A stretch of DNA of 64,000 nt from Maricaulis maris (GCF_003634045.1 NZ_RBIM01000007.1:124001-188000), one strand, 5' to 3'. Shown: positions 7,195 to 17,086, counted from the first letter of the stretch. Notes: generated by a model from the sequence alone, not told the origin. Translations and numbers: made by a program.

Positions 7195-7863
7195 ATGCGA
7201 ACCATCCCGACGCCGATACAGGCGGCGCTGGACAGCGGCGTGTCCTGTCTGTGCCAGTGCTGGATCGTGACCCGAACCGATGGCGCCCGTTTTGGCTTCA
7301 CCGATCATGATCGCGATCTCGTCTTTGCCGGTGTGACTTGCCGTGCCGGTACCGGGTTTGGCAGTGGCGACATGGCGTCCGCGACCGGTCTGGCACCGGA
7401 CCAGGCTGGCGTGGTTGGCGCGCTTGATGATGCGGTTTTGCGCGAGGCGGATCTTGAAGCCGGGCTGTGGTCCGGCGCCCGGGTCGAGGTTTGGCGGGTC
7501 GATTGGTCGGCCGATCCACCGCTTGGCGTGAAGACCGGCCAGGGCGAGCTGGGCGAGATCCGGGCCGTTGATGGCCGTTTCGAGGCCGAGCTACTGGGCT
7601 TGTCGCATCGCCTGTCACGGCTGACCGGGCGGGTCTTTGCCCGGCGCTGTGATGCGGAACTGGGCGATGCGCGCTGCGGCGTTGATCCCGGTCATCCCGG
7701 TTTTGCGGGCGGCTGTGACAAGGCCTTTGCCACCTGCCGCGACCGTTTCGCCAACACGCTCAATTTTCGCGGCTTTCCGTGGATGGTCGGCAATGACGTG
7801 CTGCAGGCCTCGCCGGCCGGAGACGCGGTGCGCGACGGCGCCTCGCGGGGGCTGGGCGGATGA
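7195..7863 (+). CDS. GTA tail hub protein (gp13, DUF2163)
   Basis: This 222-residue protein is of the DUF2163 / phage BR0599 type, which makes the hub at the tail tip. The C-terminal region has four spaced cysteines (CDAELGDARC, then GGCDKAFATC) followed by FRGFPWMVGNDV; in the R. capsulatus GTA I recall the hub holds an iron-sulfur cluster through such cysteines. AAGGAGG lies five bases before ATG 7195, so I prefer it to the in-frame GTG inside that site. The stop overlaps the peptidase gene start. Confidence 0.9.
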   Translation: MRTIPTPIQAALDSGVSCLCQCWIVTRTDGARFGFTDHDRDLVFAGVTCRAGTGFGSGDMASATGLAPDQAGVVGALDDAVLREADLEAGLWSGARVEVWRVDWSADPPLGVKTGQGELGEIRAVDGRFEAELLGLSHRLSRLTGRVFARRCDAELGDARCGVDPGHPGFAGGCDKAFATCRDRFANTLNFRGFPWMVGNDVLQASPAGDAVRDGASRGLGG

Positions 7864-8360
7864 GGCGGGCGAAACGGCGCCGCCCGGTTTCGGCGCGCGC
7901 CCTGGCCCTGGCCGAAGCGCGACGCTGGATCGGTACGCCCTATCACCATCGGGCCAGCTGTCGTGGCGCCGGTTGTGATTGTCTCGGCCTGCTGCGCGGC
8001 ATCTGGCGGGCGCTGAATGGCGCCGAGCCGCAAGCCGTGCCGGCCTATGAGCGCGACCTTTCCGATGGCAGCTGGGACGGCGCCTTGCTGGCGGCGGCCC
8101 GGCGCCATTTTTGCGAAATCGACAAACAGGCGGTGCGGCCGGGCGATGTGCTGTTGTTTGCCGTCGAGCCGGGCGGCGCGGCGCGTCATTGCGCCGTGCT
8201 GTCGCAACGCGGCCGCATCATCCACGCCTATTGGCATCGCAGCGTCGTCGAGACGGCGCTGACGCCGTGGTGGCGCCGCCGCCTGGTTGCTGCCTTCGCC
8301 TTTCCCGACCTGCCTGACACCGAACCGAGCGAGGAGGCAATATGGCCGATCTTGTCCTGA
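7860..8360 (+). CDS. GTA NlpC/P60 cell wall peptidase (gp14)
   Basis: This 166-residue NlpC/P60-type cysteine peptidase should cut peptidoglycan during DNA entry into the recipient cell. The catalytic cysteine is Cys41 in GCDCLGLLRGIW and the histidine is His110 in AARHCAVL; W23-IGTPYHH is the usual lead-in. The N-terminus is very basic (MRRAKRRR). It overlaps the hub gene by four bases and the next gene by 19 bases. Confidence 0.9.
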   Translation: MRRAKRRRPVSARALALAEARRWIGTPYHHRASCRGAGCDCLGLLRGIWRALNGAEPQAVPAYERDLSDGSWDGALLAAARRHFCEIDKQAVRPGDVLLFAVEPGGAARHCAVLSQRGRIIHAYWHRSVVETALTPWWRRRLVAAFAFPDLPDTEPSEEAIWPILS

Positions 8361-11300
8361 CAGCCGGTCGCGCGGCCCTGCAAACCGGTCTCGCTTTGGC
8401 CCGTTCGGCCCTGCCCATGCTGGGTCAGGCTGTGGCCGGTGCCGCGGTCAATGCGCTGTTGCCCGGACGTGAGGGGCCGCGCCTGGTTGAGCTGCCGGTC
8501 CAGACTTCGACCGATGGCGCTGCCATGCCACGCTTGTGGGGGCGGGCGCGTCTGGCCGGTCAGGTGATCTGGGCGGCTCGTTTTACTGAACACGCGCAAA
8601 CCTCCGGCGGCGGCAAGGGCGGGCCGAAGGAGACCGGGTTTTCCTATTCCATCTCCTTCGCCGTCGGCCTGTGTGAGGGCGTGGTTTCCGGGATTGGCCG
8701 GATCTGGGCCAATGGGGCACTGCTTGACCAGTCGCGCTTTGCCGTGCGCTGGCATGACGGGGCGGAGGACCAGTCACCGGACCCGCTGATCACCGCGATC
8801 GAGGGCGATACGGCGCCGGGATTTCGCGGCACCGCCTATCTCGTCTTCGAGGATTTGCCGCTGGATGAATTCGGTCACCGCATCCCCAATCTCTCGGTGG
8901 AAGTGTTTCGCGGGGTCGGGGCGGACGGGCTGGAGACGCAGGTCCGCGGCGTCAATCTCATCCCCGGTTGCGGCGAGTTTGCCCTGTCGCCCGAGCCGGT
9001 CATGCGGCTGGACGGACCCGGCGCCGAGACGCCGCTCAATCGCAACAATTCGCGCGGCCTGACTGATGTCATGGCGGCATTGGATGATCTGGAACGCGAT
9101 CTGCCGGCCTGCCGTTCGGTGCAGATCGTGCTGGCCTGGTTCGGCACGGATCTGCGGTGTGGTGCCTGTGAAATCCGTCCCGGCGTCGAGGATCGCGAGA
9201 CCCAGACCCGGCCAACCGCCTGGTCTGTTGCCGGCGCCGATCGCGACAGCGCCTGGTTGATCGGCCGGGTCGACGGGCGGCCGGTCTATGGCGGCACGCC
9301 GGATGATGCCGGCGTGATCGCCCTGATCAAGAGGCTCAAGGCGCGCGGTTTCCGCGTTACCCTCTATCCCTTTATCCTGATGGATATCGCGGATGGCAAT
9401 GATCTGCCCGACCCCGATGGCGGCAGCGGTCAGCCGGCCTATCCCTGGCGCGGCCGCATCCGTCCGGTCGGCGGCGGCGTGGCAGCGCAGATCGCCGATT
9501 TTTTCGGGACGGCCGCCGCGAGCGATTTCAGCGTTGCGGGCGAGATGGTCAGTTATGGCGGCCCGGCGATCTGGCGCTATCGCCGCTTCATCCTGCATTG
9601 CGCCGCCCTCGCCAAGACGGCGGGTGGGGTTGATGGCTTCCTGATCGGCTCGGAAATGGTCGCGCTGACCACCGCCGGTGCCGACGAAGCCTATCCGGCG
9701 GTTGCCGCCCTGTGCGATCTCGCGGTTGAAGCGCGCAGCCTGCTCGGTCCGGCGACCCGGCTGTCCTATGCCGCGGACTGGAGCGAGTATCATGGCCATC
9801 AGAGCGGCGGCGGTGCCAAGATATTCCATCTCGACCCGCTATGGTCGCATCCCCAGATCGACGCCGTGGCGATTGATTTTTATATCCCGCTGGCCGATTG
9901 GCGTGATGGCGACGGGCATCTCGACACAAGCCTCGCCGCGACCCCGCATGACCGCGCCTATCTCGCCAGCCGGCTGACCGGCGGGGAGGGGTATGACTGG
10001 TATTATACCAGCCCGGCCGATCGCGAGGCGCAGCTGCGCACGCCGATCCTGGATGTTGGCCATGGCGAGGACTGGGTCTGGCGTTACAAGGATCTCGTCG
10101 GCTGGTGGTCGAACGCCCATCATGACCGGCCCGGCGGTGTGCGCGATGCCAGTGCGACCGGCTGGGTGCCGATGTCGAAACCGGTCTGGCTGACCGAGCT
10201 GGGCTGTCCGGCGGTCGACAAGGGCGCCAACCAGCCCAATGTCTTCATCGACCCGAAAAGCTCCGAGAGCGCGCCGCCTTGGTATTCCAATGCCAGCCGT
10301 GATGATCTGATCCAGCGCCGCTATCTGGAATGCATGCTGGCGCACTGGCAGGATGTGGCGGCCAACCCGGTCTCACCGGTCTATGGCGGGCCGATGGTCG
10401 AGCCCGACTGGTGCGCGGTCTGGGCCTTTGATGCCCGACCCTGGCCGGACTTCCCGGCGCGCTCGGAGATCTGGTCGGATGGCGGCAATTGGCGGCTCGG
10501 GCATTGGCTCAATGGCCGCGCCGGCCTGGTCCCGGTCGCCCGCATCATCGACGAACTGGCCGACGCCTCGGGCCTGACCGAAATCGACACCAGTGCGGTC
10601 CACGATCTGGTCGCCGGCTATGTCGTCGACCGACCGATCGCGGCGCGCGACGCGTTGGCGCCACTGGTTACGCTGCTGGGGCTGGATGTGATCGAGGGCA
10701 ATGAGGTGGTCGGTTTTCGCTCGGCCGCACCTGTCACCGACGGCCTTACCCTGACCGACCCGGTCGCGGCGGAGGCAGGCAGTGTGACGCGGCATTATCC
10801 GGCGCCGCTTGATCTCATCCGCGATGTCCGCTTGGGCTTTTACGATGACCGATCGGCCTATCGCCTTGGTCACGCCTTTGCCCGCGACACGTTCGGCACG
10901 GTTGAGAGCGCAACTCTGAGCGTGCCGGTCATCGCCGATGCTGACACCGCGCGGCGCTGGTGCACAGACTGGCTGGCAGCGGCGCAGAACGAGGCGGAAC
11001 GGCTCGACCTGATCCTGCCGCCCGCCACGCTGGGGCTGGAGGCTGGTGATGCGATCACCGTGTCGGGCACAGTGTGGCGGATCGCGTCGCTGGACGGCGA
11101 TTTTGGCCGCACGGCGCAGCTGGTCCGTCCCGGCGGGCGTCGGCTGACCGTCGCGACCGGCGAGGCGGGGGTGGACGCGACATTGCCCGGACCGGCGACC
11201 CGGCCGGCGCTGGAGGTTCTCGACCTGCCGCTGCAATCGGGCGAGGCGCGGGACGGGCCGCTGGTCGCCGCCTGGTCCAAACCCTGGCCGGGCGCCATTG

Positions 11301-12106
11301 ATATCTCGCTGGCCGGTCAGACCCGTCTGCGATTGACCCGACCGGCGCGGATGGGCCGGCTGGTTGAGGCGTTGGCGAGTGGACCGGTCGGGCGCTGGGA
11401 CCGCGCCGCCCGTCTCGACATCGCGCTCGATTGGGGGCCGCCCGACAGTCTCGATGAAATGACGGTGCTCGGTGGTGGCAACCGGATTGCCGTCGAAGCC
11501 GAGCCGGGCGTCTGGGAGGTTGTCGCGTTCAGCGACGCCGAACTGGTCGCACCGGGCCAATACCGGCTCACCGGATTGCTGCGCGGTCTGGGCAGCAGTG
11601 TCGCGCGCACCGCCGCGGCCGCGGCGCGGGTGGTGATCCTCGATGCCGCCTGTCAGCCCCTGATGCTGGCACCGCATGAGCGTGGTGTGGCGCTGGACGT
11701 CGCTGCCGTTGCCGCAGGGCGCTCGCCGCTGGACGAGGCCGCAAGCGTGCGCACGATCGCGCCTGTTGTGGCTGACCTGACGCCGCTGCCGCCGGTCCAT
11801 CTTTCCCTGACGCGGACCACCGACGGGGTCGAACTGGACTGGATCCGGCAGACCCGGATCGGTGGTGATGACTGGTCGGCACCGGAGGTGCCGCTTGGTG
11901 AGACGGTTGAGGCCTGGCAGGTCGAACTGGAGGCGGACGGCGAGACAGTCCGCCTGGACGATATCGGTGAGACCCGGTTGACGCTCATGAATGCTGTGCT
12001 GACAGCGTATTTCGGCGCCTTGCCGACGCATTTGACGGTACGGGTGGCGCAGGTGTCGGCGCGGCTTGGCGCCGGGGCGGTCGCGACCGCTGAGGCCGAC
12101 CTGTGA
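8342..12106 (+). CDS. GTA tail fibre/megatron protein (gp15, GTA TIM-barrel)
   Basis: This 1254-residue protein is the largest of the cluster, matching the host-specificity / GTA TIM-barrel family (Rcc01698-like). A hydrophobic start (LALARSALPMLGQAVAGAAV) precedes phage-hub-like domains. The glycosidase-like TIM barrel spans roughly residues 300-720, with IGSEMV at ~435 and YAADWSEYHGH near 475. Phage-tail_3-type sequence follows (VVDRPIAARDAL near 760), then C-terminal beta domains. It should penetrate the cell envelope and bind the recipient surface. It ends the GTA cluster; the next gene is a chaperone 76 bases downstream. Confidence 0.92.
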   Translation: MADLVLTAGRAALQTGLALARSALPMLGQAVAGAAVNALLPGREGPRLVELPVQTSTDGAAMPRLWGRARLAGQVIWAARFTEHAQTSGGGKGGPKETGFSYSISFAVGLCEGVVSGIGRIWANGALLDQSRFAVRWHDGAEDQSPDPLITAIEGDTAPGFRGTAYLVFEDLPLDEFGHRIPNLSVEVFRGVGADGLETQVRGVNLIPGCGEFALSPEPVMRLDGPGAETPLNRNNSRGLTDVMAALDDLERDLPACRSVQIVLAWFGTDLRCGACEIRPGVEDRETQTRPTAWSVAGADRDSAWLIGRVDGRPVYGGTPDDAGVIALIKRLKARGFRVTLYPFILMDIADGNDLPDPDGGSGQPAYPWRGRIRPVGGGVAAQIADFFGTAAASDFSVAGEMVSYGGPAIWRYRRFILHCAALAKTAGGVDGFLIGSEMVALTTAGADEAYPAVAALCDLAVEARSLLGPATRLSYAADWSEYHGHQSGGGAKIFHLDPLWSHPQIDAVAIDFYIPLADWRDGDGHLDTSLAATPHDRAYLASRLTGGEGYDWYYTSPADREAQLRTPILDVGHGEDWVWRYKDLVGWWSNAHHDRPGGVRDASATGWVPMSKPVWLTELGCPAVDKGANQPNVFIDPKSSESAPPWYSNASRDDLIQRRYLECMLAHWQDVAANPVSPVYGGPMVEPDWCAVWAFDARPWPDFPARSEIWSDGGNWRLGHWLNGRAGLVPVARIIDELADASGLTEIDTSAVHDLVAGYVVDRPIAARDALAPLVTLLGLDVIEGNEVVGFRSAAPVTDGLTLTDPVAAEAGSVTRHYPAPLDLIRDVRLGFYDDRSAYRLGHAFARDTFGTVESATLSVPVIADADTARRWCTDWLAAAQNEAERLDLILPPATLGLEAGDAITVSGTVWRIASLDGDFGRTAQLVRPGGRRLTVATGEAGVDATLPGPATRPALEVLDLPLQSGEARDGPLVAAWSKPWPGAIDISLAGQTRLRLTRPARMGRLVEALASGPVGRWDRAARLDIALDWGPPDSLDEMTVLGGGNRIAVEAEPGVWEVVAFSDAELVAPGQYRLTGLLRGLGSSVARTAAAAARVVILDAACQPLMLAPHERGVALDVAAVAAGRSPLDEAASVRTIAPVVADLTPLPPVHLSLTRTTDGVELDWIRQTRIGGDDWSAPEVPLGETVEAWQVELEADGETVRLDDIGETRLTLMNAVLTAYFGALPTHLTVRVAQVSARLGAGAVATAEADL

Positions 12107-12182
12107 GGCCCGCTTTGATATCGTCGGCAAAGCCGCTTACATGATGCCTGACCTTCACAGCCGGAAGGATTGACGGACAGGC

Positions 12183-13100
12183 ATGACGGGCATGGACGAT
12201 CCCTACAAGACGCTTGGCGTTTCCAAAACGGCGACGGCCGACGAGATCCGCAAGGCCTATCGCAAGCTGGCCAAGGAACTCCATCCTGATTCCAATCCCG
12301 GCAATGCCGCCGCTGAGGAACGTTTCAAACACGTCTCGCAAGCCTTCAAATTGCTCTCCGACCCGGACAAGCGGGCTGAGTATGACGCGGCCGCGCGGGC
12401 CGGTTTCCATCCCGGCATGGGTGGCATGGGCGGTGCGGCCGGTGGCAAGCCGTTCAATTTCCGGCAATCACGTCAGGCTGGGCGCGGCGGGTTCGAGGAC
12501 ATCTTCTCGGACCTCTTCACCGATTTCGGTGCCCAGGGCGGCGCGCGTCGCCAGCAGCAGGCGCCGCGCAAGGGGGCCGACATGCGCCAGAGCCTGACCG
12601 TCGATTTCATGGAAGCGGCCCATGGCGGCAAGCATCGTGTCTCCCTGGCCGGCGGCCGGACACTGGATGTCGCCGTGCCGTCCGGTGCTTCGGACGGACA
12701 GGTGCTGCGTTTGCGCGGTCAGGGCGAGCCGTCCGCAAGCGGTGGCCAGCCCGGTGACGCGTTGATCGAGATCCGGGTTGCCGAGCACAAATATTTCTCT
12801 CGCGCCGGCGATGATGTTCGCCTCGAACTGCCGATCAGCGTCAAGGAAGCGGCGCTGGGGGCCAAGGTGCGGGCGCCGACGATTGACGGGCCGGTCGATG
12901 TCCGGGTGCCGCCGGGGTCGTCCACGGGCACACTGTTGCGGCTGCGTGGCAAGGGATTTGCGGGCGCCAAGGGCAAGCGGGGCGACCAGTTGATCCGTTT
13001 GATGGTGGCCCTGCCACCCAGCGATGAGGCGCTCAAGGCCTTTCTCGAGACATGGTCGCCGCCGGACGGTTATGATCCGCGCAAGGGCTTGCGCTCGTGA
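12183..13100 (+). CDS. DnaJ-domain co-chaperone, CbpA-like
   Basis: This 305-residue Hsp40 has a J domain at residues 4-66 with the HPD motif (KELHPDSNPG), which stimulates DnaK. A glycine/methionine-rich linker follows (GMGGMGGAAGG), then two C-terminal DnaJ substrate-binding domains with VAVPSGASDGQVLRLRGQG and VRVPPGSSTGTLLRLRGKG. The Cys-rich zinc domain of DnaJ proper is missing, so it is a type II (CbpA-like) protein. A GGAAGGA site precedes the ATG by about 14 bases; MDDPYKTLG nine bases later is the alternative start. It is separate from the GTA cluster. Confidence 0.9.
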   Translation: MTGMDDPYKTLGVSKTATADEIRKAYRKLAKELHPDSNPGNAAAEERFKHVSQAFKLLSDPDKRAEYDAAARAGFHPGMGGMGGAAGGKPFNFRQSRQAGRGGFEDIFSDLFTDFGAQGGARRQQQAPRKGADMRQSLTVDFMEAAHGGKHRVSLAGGRTLDVAVPSGASDGQVLRLRGQGEPSASGGQPGDALIEIRVAEHKYFSRAGDDVRLELPISVKEAALGAKVRAPTIDGPVDVRVPPGSSTGTLLRLRGKGFAGAKGKRGDQLIRLMVALPPSDEALKAFLETWSPPDGYDPRKGLRS

Positions 13101-13155
13101 CGGTGATGTTTTGGTAGTAAGTTGTTCAGCACGGGTTCAGGGGGATCCCGTCAGT

Positions 13156-13536
13156 GTGAGTGTCATGTTGAGACATTTGATCATCCTTGCCGGCGCCCTG
13201 AGCGTCATCGCGGCCCCCGCCCAAGCCGACGATTCGGTGGCATCGGCGACGCTGTCGTCCGCCGCGTTGTCGGTGGCGCAGCCGGCTGGCTATGCCAGCC
13301 TGCAGGATCGCTATTCTGCTCCGGAGGCCCGCAATGCGCGCCGTCAGGGTGATGTGGTGCCGGCGCTGCGTGTGATCGCGGAAGTGCGTCGTCGCTATCC
13401 CGGCGCCGATGTGCTGGATGCCGAACTCGAGGGCGGTGCGTCACCGCGCTATGTGATCAAGATTCTCACCCAGGATGGTCGCCGCGTTGATGTGGTTGCC
13501 GATGCCCGCACCGGGCAGATACTCTTTGAACGATAG
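13156..13536 (+). CDS. Secreted PepSY-domain protein
   Basis: This 126-residue periplasmic protein has a signal peptide (LRHLIILAGALSVIAAPAQA) and a C-terminal PepSY-like domain (VVPALRVIAEVRRRYPGADV, then DGRRVDVVADARTGQIL). The start is probably GTG 13156 after CAGGGGGA; ATG 13165 is the alternative. It lies 9 bases before a response regulator and forms an operon with it and a sensor kinase. Small PepSY proteins in such operons can restrain the kinase from the periplasm; that role here is inferred from position. Confidence 0.85.
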   Translation: MSVMLRHLIILAGALSVIAAPAQADDSVASATLSSAALSVAQPAGYASLQDRYSAPEARNARRQGDVVPALRVIAEVRRRYPGADVLDAELEGGASPRYVIKILTQDGRRVDVVADARTGQILFER

Positions 13537-13545
13537 GGGGAGTGC

Positions 13546-14223
13546 ATGCGCGCGCTTGTTGTTGAAGACGATCCGGACCTGAACCGCCAGCTTGGCCGGG
13601 CGCTGGAAGATGCAGGCTATGCCGTGGACTCCGCCCTGGATGGCGAAGACGGGCATTTCATGGGGGATACCGAACCCTATGACGTGGTCGTGCTGGATCT
13701 TGGCCTGCCCAAGATGGATGGTGTCACCGTGCTGGAACGCTGGCGCCAGGAAGGCCGGGACTTCCCGGTCCTGATCCTGACCGCGCGCGACCGCTGGTCG
13801 GAAAAGGTCGCAGGCTTTGACGCCGGTGCCGATGACTATCTCACCAAGCCTTTCCATACCGAGGAATTGCTGGCCCGCATGCGCGCGCTGACCCGCCGCG
13901 CCGCCGGTCACACCACTGCGACAATCGAGTGCGGCGGCCTGTCCATCGACACCCGTGGCGCCCGCGTTTTCATCGATGGCGCGCCGGTGAAGGTGACCTC
14001 GCATGAATTCCGCATGCTGTCCTATCTCGCCCACCACCAGGACCGCGTGATTTCGCGCACCGAGCTGGTCGAGCACATCTATGACCAGGATTTTGATCGC
14101 GACAGCAACACGATCGAGGTTTTTGTCGGTCGTTTGCGCAAGAAGATCGGCACTGACCGGATCGAGACCGTGCGCGGTCTGGGTTATCGGCTGGTTGATC
14201 CGGTGGCGCGCCCGGTTTCGTGA
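13546..14223 (+). CDS. OmpR-family response regulator
   Basis: This 225-residue regulator has a receiver domain (acidic pair Asp8/Asp9, phosphoacceptor Asp51, Thr79, Lys101) and a C-terminal winged helix (HEFRMLSYLAHHQDRVISR, ending VRGLGYRL). The stretch GDTEPYDVVVLDLGLP and the ARDRWSEKVAGFDAGADDY loop match the alphaproteobacterial FeuP/PhoP-like subgroup as I remember it. Its stop overlaps the kinase GTG by four bases. With the upstream PepSY gene it forms a three-gene signalling operon. The target genes cannot be read from the sequence. Confidence 0.92.
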   Translation: MRALVVEDDPDLNRQLGRALEDAGYAVDSALDGEDGHFMGDTEPYDVVVLDLGLPKMDGVTVLERWRQEGRDFPVLILTARDRWSEKVAGFDAGADDYLTKPFHTEELLARMRALTRRAAGHTTATIECGGLSIDTRGARVFIDGAPVKVTSHEFRMLSYLAHHQDRVISRTELVEHIYDQDFDRDSNTIEVFVGRLRKKIGTDRIETVRGLGYRLVDPVARPVS

Positions 14224-15605
14224 AACGCCGCGCCTCCCTGGCTTTCAGACTGTTTGCCGGCGCCGCCGCTTGGGCGCTGGTCCTTCTGCTGCTGGGCGCG
14301 GTGGCGCTGACGACCCTCTATCAACGCTCCGTCCTGCGGACGATGGACGACCGGCTGGCCAGCGTCGTCGAGGCGCTGGTTGCGGCTGCCGAGACCGATC
14401 CCGGCGGCGGCATCGTGCTCGCCCGGCGACCGTCCGACCCCGCTTATGACCGGGTTTTCTCCGGTCGATACTGGCAGATCATGGACGGGCCGGAGATGGA
14501 GGGCGGCGGGCATCAGGCACTCGTGGTCTCGCGCTCGCTGTGGGACGAAGTCCTGGCGCCACCGGATGCGCTCCTCGCCTCGGCCCTGGCCACGCCGGGC
14601 CAGATCATTTCCTTTGATACCAAAGGCCCGAGCGGCGAGCCCCTGCGCCTGACCGCGCAGGCGGTGCAATTGCCGGCCCGGGCCGACATGGTGATCATGA
14701 TGGCAGCCGAGGATCGCGAGGCTGCGGACCGCGATGTCCGCAATTTCGCCATCACGTCCGGCATCATGTTTCTTGGTTTTGCGACGGCCATTGCGGCCGG
14801 TGTTTTCTTCCAGGTCCGGATCGGCCTGGCGCCGGTCCTGCGCATGCGCACCAGCGTCGCGGAAGTGCGTGAGGGCAATCAGGAACGTGTCGATGGCGAG
14901 TTTCCGACCGAACTTCAGCCCCTGGCCGACGAACTCAACGCCATGCTCGACCATTCACGCGAATTGGTTGAACGTTCGCGCACCCATGTCGGCAATCTGG
15001 CGCATGCGCTGAAAACCCCGATCGCCGTCTTGACCAATGAGGCGCGAACCTCGGAAGGGGCGCTGGCCGACATGGTCCAGCGCCAGACGGGCGTGATGAC
15101 TGAACAGGTGGAGCACCATCTGCGTCGCGCCCGGGCCGCGGCCCACGCCAAGGCGGTCGGTGCGCGCACCCCGCTCGGCCCGACCGTTGGTGACCTGGCG
15201 CGGACGCTGGAAAAGATCAATGCTTCGCGCGGCATCCGCATCACCACCGAGGTCGAGGACGATCTCCATTTCAAGGGCGAACGCCAGGACCTTGAGGAAA
15301 TGATCGGTAATCTGATGGATAATGCCTGCAAGTGGTCGGGTGGCGAAGTGCGGGTTTCGGCCTGTCGCACGGCGCCGCGTGAGCTGGCGGTCACCATTGA
15401 GGATGATGGTCCCGGACTGGACCCGGACGAGTGCGAAGCCGCGCTGCAGCGGGGTGTTCGGCTCGACGAACAGGCGCCGGGCTCGGGACTTGGGCTGGCA
15501 ATTGTATCTGACCTTGCCAAAGCTTATGATGGAGAACTCAGCCTGTCGAGATCAGAATTGGGAGGCTTGGCGGCCCGTATTGGACTTCCGGCGACTGGGC
15601 GCTAA
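14220..15605 (+). CDS. Sensor histidine kinase, partner of the upstream regulator
   Basis: This 461-residue membrane kinase has a first membrane segment at about residues 12-34 and a second near 177-198, leaving a periplasmic sensor domain of about 140 residues. HAMP-like and HisKA regions follow (NLAHALKTPIAVL, phosphorylated His262), then the ATPase domain with NLMDNACKWS (N box), DDGPGLDP (G1) and GSGLGLAIV (G2). The GTG start overlaps the regulator gene, so stoichiometric coupling is likely. The FeuQ/PhoQ-like label rests on the partner's subgroup. No terminator is visible after it. Confidence 0.92.
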   Translation: MKRRASLAFRLFAGAAAWALVLLLLGAVALTTLYQRSVLRTMDDRLASVVEALVAAAETDPGGGIVLARRPSDPAYDRVFSGRYWQIMDGPEMEGGGHQALVVSRSLWDEVLAPPDALLASALATPGQIISFDTKGPSGEPLRLTAQAVQLPARADMVIMMAAEDREAADRDVRNFAITSGIMFLGFATAIAAGVFFQVRIGLAPVLRMRTSVAEVREGNQERVDGEFPTELQPLADELNAMLDHSRELVERSRTHVGNLAHALKTPIAVLTNEARTSEGALADMVQRQTGVMTEQVEHHLRRARAAAHAKAVGARTPLGPTVGDLARTLEKINASRGIRITTEVEDDLHFKGERQDLEEMIGNLMDNACKWSGGEVRVSACRTAPRELAVTIEDDGPGLDPDECEAALQRGVRLDEQAPGSGLGLAIVSDLAKAYDGELSLSRSELGGLAARIGLPATGR

Positions 15606-15665
15606 ACGCTCATTAACCTAAGTCGTTGAAGACTAGGGTCAGCAAAAAACTGTGTATCCTAGACC

Positions 15666-17027
15666 ATGGCAAAACTCTCGCCTTCCCAGCGAGCCAAACT
15701 CGAAGCGCTCTGGCGCAGCATGCCCGAACATATGCGGGCGACGTTGCGGGCGACAACGAAGGCGGCCGCACCGAGCGACCCCGCTTCGGCCTTGCTCAGC
15801 ACGATATTTGCCGAGCTGGATGAGGCGATGCGCAAGCCGGCCGGTGATCTGGCGAAGGCCTATGTGCTGGCGCCCTTGCGGCCGTTGGTCGGCGAGTCCG
15901 GCATCATCCCGCCATCGCGCTTTCGCTTCACCACCGAAGACCTGTCGAAGATCTGGGGCTGGATGGGGCGACATCTGGCCAAGGACATGGTCGAGACTGC
16001 CAAGAAGTGCAAACGACCGGAGAGTGATCCGATCTGGTTTGAGTTCCGGCGTCAGGCCGGGGCTGCACTGGCTGAAGCCGTGCACAAGGCCGACCGCGTT
16101 CCCAAGGACATGACAGCCCTGCTCAAACGCTTCGGCGGCGAGGGGCGGGCGATGCTCTCGGATGCAATCGTCTTGCTGAATAATTGCGAAGAGATCGCCG
16201 GGGCGATGGCGGAAGTGCCGGAGAAGATCGAGGATTTTGATGACGACCTGTCCCTGACCGTCAAGCGGCTGCACGAGACCATGCATGAGAGCAATGCCGA
16301 GGCGGCCTTGTGGGTGTTGCTGTTGACGATGGGACGGCTGGAAAGCCCGTGGCAGATATTCCGTGTCGTCAAGCGGATCGGTCGCCGGGATGATGATCTG
16401 GTCGTGTCCAAGACCGAACTCGCCGCCGTCGGTGATGCCGTGCTCGGTGATACCGGCTATTTCGCGGCCCGCCTCAAACAACCCCCGCAGACGCTGGAAG
16501 AGGCCAAGGCCTGCTATCTCGTCTTTGACCGCTTTGTCGCCTTCTCGACCGGGATGACCGCCGAATTCGGCATTCGCAAGGATGGCCGCTGGGGCCGGTC
16601 CCTCTTCGGGTTGCGGGCCGAGGCCTCGACCAATGTCGAGAAAATCCTCGCCAAGGTCCCCCTCGCGCTTGACGCCGGCCTGCCGGAACCACGCCGTGGT
16701 CGCAGCGGCCGGGTGATCCCGGCGCAAATCCCGCCCGAGGCGGCGATCGACAAGGCCGAAGGCCTGCTCTACTTCCTCGGCAAATGCCGCGAACACGCGA
16801 CCGCCGCCGCCATCGCTTCGACCCAGAAACGAATCGCGGATGCGGCCGAAAAACGCATGCAGGAAGCCGGCGAGATGCTGGTCGATCTGGTCGCCACCAG
16901 TGAGGGCCAAAACCGCACAACTGCCCAGGACGGGCTGGACATCACCGTGCGCCTGATGCTGGCCGCCGGTTGTGATGAAGCGGCCTCCTTGCTGCGTCGC
17001 CGTGGCGTCGCCGCCGCCGCGGCATAG
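15666..17027 (+). CDS. Conserved hypothetical helical protein
   Basis: This 453-residue protein has no signal peptide or membrane segment and appears all-helical. It begins AKLSPSQRAKLEALWRSMP and ends with an alanine run (GVAAAAA). No catalytic motif is evident. Codon use and GC content match the neighbours, and it stands alone in the same direction as the kinase before and the methyltransferase after. I do not recognise the family, and a long antisense frame across it looks like a shadow. Confidence 0.75.
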   Translation: MAKLSPSQRAKLEALWRSMPEHMRATLRATTKAAAPSDPASALLSTIFAELDEAMRKPAGDLAKAYVLAPLRPLVGESGIIPPSRFRFTTEDLSKIWGWMGRHLAKDMVETAKKCKRPESDPIWFEFRRQAGAALAEAVHKADRVPKDMTALLKRFGGEGRAMLSDAIVLLNNCEEIAGAMAEVPEKIEDFDDDLSLTVKRLHETMHESNAEAALWVLLLTMGRLESPWQIFRVVKRIGRRDDDLVVSKTELAAVGDAVLGDTGYFAARLKQPPQTLEEAKACYLVFDRFVAFSTGMTAEFGIRKDGRWGRSLFGLRAEASTNVEKILAKVPLALDAGLPEPRRGRSGRVIPAQIPPEAAIDKAEGLLYFLGKCREHATAAAIASTQKRIADAAEKRMQEAGEMLVDLVATSEGQNRTTAQDGLDITVRLMLAAGCDEAASLLRRRGVAAAAA

Positions 17028-17086
17028 CGTCCCGCGCCGCGCCTGGCAGCTTGCCTCGAGCCGCGCAGACACGTAATTCCCACCGC

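Noticed and set aside
15605-15665. CtrA-like site (TTAA motifs) before the hypothetical protein
   Set aside because: Only one TTAA half-site is present and the N7 spacing to a second half is not met.
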